A stretch of 64,000 bases of DNA from CAYQQQ01 sp964420125. Lineage in GTDB: Bacteria; Actinomycetota; Acidimicrobiia; Acidimicrobiales; Microtrichaceae. Positions 16,411-23,294 of this stretch are shown here, one piece after another. The stretch is from assembly GCA_964420125.1 (NCBI GenBank), contig CAYQQQ010000008.1:62001-126000 (forward strand), written 5' to 3'. The notes beneath the pieces are model-generated. The model searched no databases. It was not told where the DNA came from and saw only the letters and a list, made by a program, of their open reading frames with translations. The translations under genes and the position numbers were made by a program. Every line of letters starts with the position of its first letter. Position 1 is the stretch's first letter.

Positions 16411-17879
16411 TTCTCCGCCTCCTGTCCATCAGTCGCCGCCTGCTCGGCGAAGGCGAGGAAGTCGTCGTCGGCGCCCTCGTCGATCACCCGGGTGGGGGAC
16501 TCGGGGTCGCGTTCGGGTGACAGCAGCGGGTTCCCCTCCAGTTCGCGCTGTTCGAAGCGCTTCCTGGAGCGCTTGATGATCCGGTCGACCTTGGCGATCT
16601 CGTTGCCCCGGTTCCTGATGATCTGGAGCCGCTCGTCCTTGGACAGTCGGGTGTGCGGCACGGCGGTGCAGACGTACTCGCCGTCCACGTGCACGTCGAT
16701 GAACGAGCGATCGTTCGGCAGGTACCGGATCGACACCTTCTTGCCGACCAGCCGGGCGAGCTTCTCGTGGACGTAGTCGGACCCCTTGAATCGGACCCCG
16801 TTCTTGCTCACCTTCCGGCCGTTCGCGACAGCGAGGAACCCGTGGCGGATGAGGCTGTCCTCCACGCGCTCGATCACCGTGGTGTCGGCCCGCCACGCCT
16901 CGAACGGAGTCATGCCCAGCGACGAGTGGACGCGTTCGTAGTTGTAGACGTCCACCCACTCCATCAGTCGGGCGACGAACTCCTCGGTCGTCAGGCAGTC
17001 GCCGGGCTTCCATGGCTCGTGGTCGTACCGGTCGCCGAGTGCCGCGGTGAAACCCGGGAGCCCGGCGAGGAACTCCTCCTTGAAGGTCAGCATCAGACGC
17101 TCCACCCGCCCGTCCTCCCAGGGTGACCCAGGGCGAATGAGGTGATTCGCGATGCCGAGGTGGAGGTAGCCGTTGAGCATCGCCTCCGCGAGGTGGGCCT
17201 TGGCGTTGTCACACTGGACGAGCCGGGGGACGCCGCCCACGAAGGTGCCATCAGCTGCCTCGGCGCCCCGGATCGCGCTGGCCATCATGGCCACGAGGAC
17301 CTCGGTGTTGGGGTCGCCACGCAAGCCGTCGCCCTCGGTGACGACGCACGAGAGAAGGAAGCGGGTGTGGCTGTCGACCAACAGCGTGACCCATGGCCGG
17401 TAGGTCTCCACTTCACCCCGGTAGACGCGCTGGAGACGGACATCCGCCTCGGTGTGGTCGAAGATGACCCGGTCGAGTCGCCCGGTGCTGCTGCCCTCGA
17501 GGTACAGGCCCTTCTGCATCGCAGCCTTGACACCCTTGGTGAGGCCCTCGGAGGTCACGGGGGAGAGGTTGCGGACATCGCGCACGAACTGGCGGTAGGA
17601 GCACTCGTACAACCCGGCCTGGTGCAGCTCCTGCCACGCCCGCTTGAGGTTCCCGTGGGCAGCCGCAATGGCGACCTGCGCCTCCCTCGACAACTCGCGC
17701 GGCTCCTTGCCAGCGGGCGGGCCCTTCTTCAACCAGTTCCACACCGTGCGTTCCGTGCACTCGAACCGCTGCGCCGTCGCCCGGACGACATCGGTGGGGA
17801 TCCGGCCGTCGTTCTCGCTGGCGAGACGCCGAAGGTGGTCGATGGCCCCCTGGATCGCAGAGGGGTCGTGCGTCGTCAT
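16407..17879 (-). CDS. tnsB: TnsB-like DDE transposase
   Basis: Binds the element ends and joins 3' ends to target DNA. The 490-residue protein has an N-terminal HTH region (about 30-55, CTERTVWNWLKKG), an rve-type catalytic core and a Mu-transposase-like C-terminal beta-barrel. The likely triad is Asp141 (FDHTEAD), Asp224 (VQCDNAKAH) and Glu260 (DGRVERLM). A basic tail (RIIKRSRKRFEQRE) resembles the segment that contacts TnsC. The ATG at 17879 overlaps the tnsA stop (ATGA). Confidence 0.95.
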   Translation of the reverse strand: MTTHDPSAIQGAIDHLRRLASENDGRIPTDVVRATAQRFECTERTVWNWLKKGPPAGKEPRELSREAQVAIAAAHGNLKRAWQELHQAGLYECSYRQFVRDVRNLSPVTSEGLTKGVKAAMQKGLYLEGSSTGRLDRVIFDHTEADVRLQRVYRGEVETYRPWVTLLVDSHTRFLLSCVVTEGDGLRGDPNTEVLVAMMASAIRGAEAADGTFVGGVPRLVQCDNAKAHLAEAMLNGYLHLGIANHLIRPGSPWEDGRVERLMLTFKEEFLAGLPGFTAALGDRYDHEPWKPGDCLTTEEFVARLMEWVDVYNYERVHSSLGMTPFEAWRADTTVIERVEDSLIRHGFLAVANGRKVSKNGVRFKGSDYVHEKLARLVGKKVSIRYLPNDRSFIDVHVDGEYVCTAVPHTRLSKDERLQIIRNRGNEIAKVDRIIKRSRKRFEQRELEGNPLLSPERDPESPTRVIDEGADDDFLAFAEQAATDGQEAEK

Positions 17880-18433
17880 CGGACCATCACCCCGGCATCG
17901 AGGTCGCTGTCGGTGAGGAGGACGGACCGCTGCCGGCCCGGGGCGTACAAGCGGCTCTGGGTCGGTTCGTGGATCGCGCAGAGGCGAACCCCGACGAACC
18001 GTGACCCCCACTCCGCCGAGCCGAGCTCGACGTAGCGGTCGATCTGCTTGCGCACCGCTGCCTCGTTGGCTCGGCCGACGCCGAGCTTCAGCTCGTCGAC
18101 CAGGACGAGATCTCCGTCCAGCTCGTGCACCAAGTCGAAACGGCATCCATCGATCGGCAACTCGCTGCCCAGCAACCGCCACGGCAGCAGCGGGCGGAAC
18201 CGGTGCAGGTACACGCCAGCCGCCGTGGTCGCCGTCACGAGGGCCTCGCGGGAGCGGTACTCGACGGGCCGCGCCTCGAACACCGACCGTGCGTGACGGC
18301 TGAGCTCGAGCACCCGCTGACTCCTCGAATCCGGGACCCCTGCGTGCAGCGCCCGCGCCGCGATCCGGTGGGCGCGGTCGCCGACGGTCAGCGCGTGCAG
18401 CTGCTGGCTGGGTCGGATCTCCTTCTGGGCCAT
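17876..18433 (-). CDS. tnsA: TnsA-like PD-(D/E)xK endonuclease
   Basis: First gene of the transposition operon, 185 residues, ATG 18433 with GGGAGG 4 nt upstream. Asp100 (GCRFDLVHEL) and Glu114-Leu-Lys116 (VDELKLG) form a PD-(D/E)xK core. In Tn7, TnsA cuts the 5' strands so that the element moves by cut-and-paste; the position ahead of tnsB supports the same role. Overall similarity to Tn7 TnsA is too weak to judge by eye, so the assignment rests on motif plus context. Confidence 0.75.
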   Translation of the reverse strand: MAQKEIRPSQQLHALTVGDRAHRIAARALHAGVPDSRSQRVLELSRHARSVFEARPVEYRSREALVTATTAAGVYLHRFRPLLPWRLLGSELPIDGCRFDLVHELDGDLVLVDELKLGVGRANEAAVRKQIDRYVELGSAEWGSRFVGVRLCAIHEPTQSRLYAPGRQRSVLLTDSDLDAGVMVR

Positions 18434-18605
18434 GGGCCCTCCCTTCTGACACCGGGCCCGGAGATGGCCCGAAGTGTCCGCCCCTGCGGACGCCGTTCAC
18501 CTGATGGTCCGCATCCGCAAGAAGCTGTCTGTATTATGCGGGTATAACATGAGACAGGTAATAGATATCTCAAGCCTGTGACAGAGAAGGACCGCGGCGT
18601 ACCGT
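18434..18605. promoter_or_regulatory. Divergent control region of tns operon and rightward genes
   Basis: This is a local AT-rich patch in GC-rich DNA. On the minus strand, TTACCT and CATAAT with 17-nt spacing could drive tnsA. TATAAC at 18543-18548 could serve the plus strand. An inverted repeat CTGTCT (18525-18530)/AGACAG (18552-18557) straddles these boxes, and CTGTGACAG at 18576-18584 repeats the theme. These are likely operators, perhaps of the adjacent HTH protein. Confidence 0.5.
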
Positions 18606-18983
18606 GTGGGCGTGCCAAGGAAGCTCCCACCCTCCGCCTATGCCGAGCCGCGGCCGTCCTCGACTGCTCGCCGCGCCGTCATCAACCCGTTCGGAACACC
18701 CCAAGCGGGGGCGTGGGCCGTGCCCGAGGACGGCACCGACGGCGGACTGCGAGCAGCACTCCTCCAGCACCAGATCGCTCAACAGATTCGCGATGCCATC
18801 GCCAACAGCGAGGCTGGGACACTCGCCGAGCTCTGCCGCCGGTATCGACAGCTCTCCTACGAGCGGCTTCGCGGCGTGCTGGCCGGCGACGTGTGGATGC
18901 GCCTGGACGACATCGCCGAGATAGGGCACGTCCTCGAGCTGGACGTCACCGTGCAGTTCGATCGAGAAACGGGCCGGCACTGA
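18606..18983 (+). CDS. Small HTH-like protein, possible regulator
   Basis: A 125-residue protein transcribed away from tnsA. The first 55 residues are Pro/Ala/Arg-rich and probably disordered. The C-terminal region (about 60-120: AELCRRYRQLSYERLRGVLAGDVWMRLDDIAEIGHVLELDV) looks like a Cro/XRE-type helix-turn-helix. It lies beside the inverted repeats at 18525-18584 and 135 nt upstream of hsdM1, so it may control both the tns operon and the restriction operon. GTG 18606 or GTG 18612 could be the start; neither has a good ribosome site. Confidence 0.6.
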   Translation: MGVPRKLPPSAYAEPRPSSTARRAVINPFGTPQAGAWAVPEDGTDGGLRAALLQHQIAQQIRDAIANSEAGTLAELCRRYRQLSYERLRGVLAGDVWMRLDDIAEIGHVLELDVTVQFDRETGRH

Positions 18984-19053
18984 CGAGTTCTGGTTCGTCG
19001 AGGTCGGTGGCTGTCACACCGAAGTGGAATGATGTCGGCCCAGGAGAGGGACT

Positions 19054-19122
19054 GTGGTGGAAGTAGTCGTTGTCGAAGAGGCTCCTGACGCCGTGATCAG
19101 TCGGGCGGGCGTGTTCCGATGA
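19054..19122 (+). CDS. Possible 22-residue leader peptide coupled to hsdM1
   Basis: A short open frame starting GTG GTG GAA with AGGAGAGG (19042-19049) upstream. Its TGA overlaps the hsdM1 ATG (ATGA). It encodes an acidic, valine-rich peptide. The strong ribosome site and coupling suggest it is translated and delivers ribosomes to hsdM1, whose own ribosome site is weak. Length is too short for certainty. Confidence 0.35.
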   Translation: MVEVVVVEEAPDAVISRAGVFR

Positions 19123-20615
19123 GCCTCGCCTCCGTTTCCGACCGGTCCCTGGAGTCGTGGCTGTGGGACGCAGCCAACATCCTGCGCGGCCCGGTCGACG
19201 CGTCCGACTTCAAGGCCTACGTGTTCCCGCTGCTGTTCCTGAAGCGGATCAGCGACGTCTACGACGGAGAGCGCGCCGCAGCCCTGGAGGAGTCCGGCGG
19301 TGACGAGGAGTACGCATCGCTGCCCGAACAGCACCGCTTCCAGATCCCCGAGGGGTGCCACTGGTCCGACGTGCGTGCCCGGGCCACCAACGTCGGCGCC
19401 GCCATCACCACAGCGATGCGCGGAATCGAACAAGCCAATCCCGACACGCTCTACGGCATCTTCGGCGACGTGCAGTGGACCAATAAGGAGCGACTCTCCG
19501 ACGAGCTGCTGGTCAACCTGGTCGACCACTTCTCCGGCATGGATCTGTCCAACGAATCGGTGCCCAGCGACGTGCTCGGCGACGCCTACGAGTACCTGGT
19601 CAAGAAGTTCGCCGACCTCACCAATAAGAAGGCCGGCGAGTTCTACACCCCGCGCTCGGTGGTCCGGCTCATGGTCGAGATGCTCGACCCCAAGGAGGGC
19701 GAGACCGTCTACGACCCGGCGTGCGGCACCGGCGGCATGCTCCTCGAGACGCTGCAGCACGTCACCGCGCAGGGCGGCGACGAACGCCTCATGCTCGGCC
19801 GCCTCTACGGCCAGGAGAAGAACCTCACCACCGCCGCGATCGCCAGGATGAACCTGTTCTTGCACGGGGCCGAGGACTTCCAGGTCATCCGTGGCGACAC
19901 CCTGCGAGCCCCGGCGTTCCTTACCGGTGACCGACTCGCCACGTTCGACTGCGTCATCGCGAACCCGCCGTTCAGCCTCAAGTCTTGGGGAGAGGACGCG
20001 TGGCCGTCGGACCCCTGGGGCCGCAACATTGCCGGTACGCCGCCGAAGAAGTACGGCGACTGGGCGTGGGTCCAGCACATGATCGCCTCGATGGCACCCG
20101 CGACCGGCCGACTCGCCGTCGTGCTGCCCTACGCGGCGCTCACTCGGGCAGGAACGGAGCAGAGCATTCGGTCGACGGTCGTCGAGCAGGACCTGATCGA
20201 AGCGATCATCGGGCTCGGACCGAACCTCTTCTACGGCACCGGGCTCGCAGCGTGCATCGTCGTCGCACGGCGCCGCAAGCCAGAGGACCACAAGGGCAAG
20301 ATCCTGCTCGTCGACGCGGCCGACCTGTTCCGCCGCGGCCGCAACCAGAACACCCTCGAACCCGAACACGTCACCGAGCTGCTCCACCTGTACCGGGAGT
20401 TCGCCGACGCAGAGGGCCGGGCCAGAGTCGTCACCCTCGATGAGGTGCGCGCCCAGGACGGCAACCTCAACCTCGCCAGCTACATCGCACCCATCGACAA
20501 CGAAGAGATCCCGACCGTCGCCGAGGCCACCGCAGCGCTCAAAGACGCCCTCGACGCCGCCTGGGAAGCCGAAGCGAAGCTCGAGAAGCTCCTCGTCGAA
20601 CGGGGACTGGCATGA
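19119..20615 (+). CDS. hsdM: Type I restriction-modification N6-adenine methyltransferase, first copy
   Basis: Modification subunit of a type I system, 498 residues. It has an HsdM N-terminal helical domain (LLFLKRISDVYD), SAM motif I DPACGTGGM (199-207) and catalytic motif NPPF (282-285). The C-terminal coiled-coil-like helix (ALDAAWEAEAKLEKLL) would contact HsdS. Both active-site motifs are intact. It is followed, with an ATGA overlap, by a second full hsdM. Type I enzymes normally need only one hsdM gene, because two copies of one product join the complex. Confidence 0.95.
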   Translation: MSLASVSDRSLESWLWDAANILRGPVDASDFKAYVFPLLFLKRISDVYDGERAAALEESGGDEEYASLPEQHRFQIPEGCHWSDVRARATNVGAAITTAMRGIEQANPDTLYGIFGDVQWTNKERLSDELLVNLVDHFSGMDLSNESVPSDVLGDAYEYLVKKFADLTNKKAGEFYTPRSVVRLMVEMLDPKEGETVYDPACGTGGMLLETLQHVTAQGGDERLMLGRLYGQEKNLTTAAIARMNLFLHGAEDFQVIRGDTLRAPAFLTGDRLATFDCVIANPPFSLKSWGEDAWPSDPWGRNIAGTPPKKYGDWAWVQHMIASMAPATGRLAVVLPYAALTRAGTEQSIRSTVVEQDLIEAIIGLGPNLFYGTGLAACIVVARRRKPEDHKGKILLVDAADLFRRGRNQNTLEPEHVTELLHLYREFADAEGRARVVTLDEVRAQDGNLNLASYIAPIDNEEIPTVAEATAALKDALDAAWEAEAKLEKLLVERGLA

Positions 20616-22105
20616 CCGGCACCCGCATCACCCAAGGCGAACTCGAGACCTACCTGTGGGGTGCCGCCACGCTCCTGCGCGGCACGATCGACGCCGGCGA
20701 GTACAAGTCCTTCATCTTCCCGCTGCTGTTCCTCAAGCGGCTCTCCGACGTCTACGACGAGGAGCTCGCCGCAGCCCTCGAGGAGTCGGGCGGCGACGCC
20801 GAGTACGCAGCGCTCCCTGAGCAGCACCGCTTCCAGATCCCCGACGGCGCCCACTGGGCCGACGTCAGGGCCACTACCACCAACGTCGGCGCGGCGATCG
20901 CCAAGGCGATGCGCGAGATCGAACGCGTCAACCCCCGCCTCGCCGGCGTGTTCGGCGACGCGCCCTGGACCAACAAGGACCGGCTCCCCGACGCCACCCT
21001 GCGCGACCTCGTCGAGCACTACTCGGGTGTCACGCTCAGCATCGCCAACGTCCCCGAGGACGAACTCGGCGTCGCGTACGAGTTCCTCATCAAGAAGTTC
21101 GCGGACGACTCCGGCCACACCGCGGCGGAGTTCTACACGAACCGCACGCTCGTGCACCTGATGACCCAGATGCTCGACATCCAGCCCGGCGAGAGCGTCT
21201 ACGACCCCACCTGCGGCACCGGCGGCATGTTGCTCTCCGCTGCAGATGAGCTCCGCCGGCAGGGCAAGGAGCACCGCACCCTCCGGCTCTACGGCCAGGA
21301 ACGCAACCTCACCACCTCGGCCATCGCGCGCATGAACCTGTTCCTGCACGGCATCGAGGACTTCGACGTCGTGCGCGGCGACACCCTCGCCCAACCAGCG
21401 TTTCTCGACGGCGACCGCCTCCGCCGCTTCGATGTCTCCCTCGCCAACCCGCCGTACTCGATCAAGGCGTGGGACCGCACCGCCTGGCAGTCCGACCCGT
21501 GGGGCCGCAACACCTTCGGCACTCCGCCCCAGGGCCGGGCCGACTACGCGTTCTGGCAACACATCCTCGCCAGCCTCGACCCGACGACCGGCCGCTGCGC
21601 CATCCTCTTCCCCCATGGCGTCCTGTTCCGCGACGAAGAAGCCGACATGCGCCAGAAGATGGTCGACGCGGATGTCATCGACGCCGTGATCGGCCTCGGT
21701 CCCAACCTCTTCTACAACTCACCCATGGAGGCCTGCATCGTCATCTGCCGCACCTCCAAGCCCAAGGACCGCGAGGGCAAGGTCCTGTTCATCGATGCTG
21801 TCGACCAGGTCACTCGCGAACGAGCCCAGAGCTTCCTCGCCCCGGCCCACATCGCCCGCATCACCAACGCCTATCGCGCCTTCGACAACGAGGACGGCTT
21901 TGCTGCGGTCGCCACCATCGACGAGATCGCCAAGCAGCAGCACAAGCTGTCCATCCCGCTCTACGTCAAGCGTGCGGCCGCAGCGGGCAACGGTGCAGGG
22001 GACCTCGCTGAAGCTGTTGCTGCGTGGAGGGCCAGCTCCGCCGAACTACGCGCCGCAGCAGCTGAGTTGCTCACGCTCCTCGAGACCGAGGACGCGACCT
22101 CATGA
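20612..22105 (+). CDS. hsdM: Type I restriction-modification N6-adenine methyltransferase, second copy
   Basis: Paralogue of the preceding gene (497 residues), clearly alignable along its length but diverged (for example GEFYTPRSV versus AEFYTNRTL). Motif I DPTCGTGGM begins at 198 and the catalytic motif is NPPY (279-282). NPPF in one and NPPY in the other suggests two working but different subunits, possibly a heterodimer pairing with the two halves of HsdS. It is coupled to hsdM1 upstream and to hsdS downstream (ATGA). Confidence 0.95.
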   Translation: MTGTRITQGELETYLWGAATLLRGTIDAGEYKSFIFPLLFLKRLSDVYDEELAAALEESGGDAEYAALPEQHRFQIPDGAHWADVRATTTNVGAAIAKAMREIERVNPRLAGVFGDAPWTNKDRLPDATLRDLVEHYSGVTLSIANVPEDELGVAYEFLIKKFADDSGHTAAEFYTNRTLVHLMTQMLDIQPGESVYDPTCGTGGMLLSAADELRRQGKEHRTLRLYGQERNLTTSAIARMNLFLHGIEDFDVVRGDTLAQPAFLDGDRLRRFDVSLANPPYSIKAWDRTAWQSDPWGRNTFGTPPQGRADYAFWQHILASLDPTTGRCAILFPHGVLFRDEEADMRQKMVDADVIDAVIGLGPNLFYNSPMEACIVICRTSKPKDREGKVLFIDAVDQVTRERAQSFLAPAHIARITNAYRAFDNEDGFAAVATIDEIAKQQHKLSIPLYVKRAAAAGNGAGDLAEAVAAWRASSAELRAAAAELLTLLETEDATS

Positions 22106-23294
22106 CCGCCGAGCAGCTGCGGCCCGGCTGGCGGGAGGCCAAGTTCGGCGACGTCGTACGAGACGTGAAGAACACGACGAAGAATCCAGCAATAGACGGG
22201 CTCGAACGAGTGGTGGGTCTTGATCACCTGGACCCCGAATCCCTTCCCCTCCGCCGCTGGGACGAGCTCGCCGACCTGCCAGATGGCACGAGCTTCACGC
22301 GCACCTTCAAGGCCGGACAGGTTCTCTTCGGCAAGCGGCGCGCATACCAGCGCAAGGTTGCTGTCCCGGACTTCGACGGCTCTGCTCGGGCGACATCCTC
22401 GTGTTCGAACCGTCATCGCCCGGTCTGCTGCCGGAGTTCCTGCCCTACCTCGTTCAGTCAGACGGCTTCTTCGATCACGCACTCGGTACCTCAGCGGGTT
22501 CACTCTCGCCGCGGACGAAGTGGCAGGAACTCGCCAAGTACGAGTTCGCCCTCCCGCCCCTGGATGAGCAGAAGCGGGTAGTTCTCGCGATGACAGCGCA
22601 CGACCTCGTTGCGTCCAGGCTCGAGACCCTGGGAAGGCGGGCTGGCGAGCTCGAGTCGTCACTGAGGGACTCACTCTTCGCCGCCTCGGCCGAGTCAGCA
22701 GAGCGGTCGATCGCCGATCTCGCAGCGATTGGTCCTCAGAACGGTGTCACTGTGGCCAAGAACGACAGAGTTGGCGACCTCGGGTACGTCGGGATGTCGG
22801 TCATGTTCGGCGATGCGGTATCGACCACGTTGGCGCCGGCCGAGTCGGTCACCCTGGACGACGCCATCCGCACGAAGTTCGAGCTCGACGTTGGCGATCT
22901 GCTCTTCGCCCGTCGGTCGGTCGTACTTGAAGGTGCTGGCCGCTGTGTGATGGTGGGTGGACTTGAGCGCCCTGCGGTCTTTGAGTCCTCGATCATTCGG
23001 GTCAGGGTTGACTCCAAGGAGATCGAACCGAGCTTCTTGCTTCACTACCTGCACTCTTCGGGTGGCCGTCGGCTTCTGAAGTCGATCGTCCGGAAGGGGG
23101 CCGTCTCCGGAATCGCTGGTTCGGACCTCAAGCGACTCTCTGTTCGGGTTCCATCTCTCGACCAACAGCGCGAGCTGCTGCTGCCCTTGGCGGCTATCCA
23201 GGACCTGTGTGGTGCGATCGTCAAGAAGCAGGCTCGTGTAAGGGACATCGGCGGCGTGCTGCGCGAAGCGCTACTGCGTGGTGAGCCGACGTGA
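22102..23294 (+). pseudogene. hsdS: Type I specificity subunit HsdS with a -1 frameshift
   Basis: The first target-recognition domain reads in one frame from ATG 22102 to the glycine codon at 22378-22380 (KRRAYQRKVAVPDFDG). The family pattern that should follow (CSGDILVFEP) continues in the -1 frame from 22380, and from there an intact frame runs to 23294 with the conserved repeat (ALPPLDEQKRVV ... VRVPSLDQQRELL) and a second recognition domain. Loss of one C from a GGCCTC-type stretch near 22380 explains it. Without readthrough, DNA recognition by the whole system is lost. A sequencing error is the main alternative. Confidence 0.85.

Noticed and set aside
16407..18500. Longer N-terminus for the transposase up to 18500
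   Set aside because: The extra residues overlap tnsA on the same strand in another frame; ATG 17879 gives the ATGA coupling seen across the operon.
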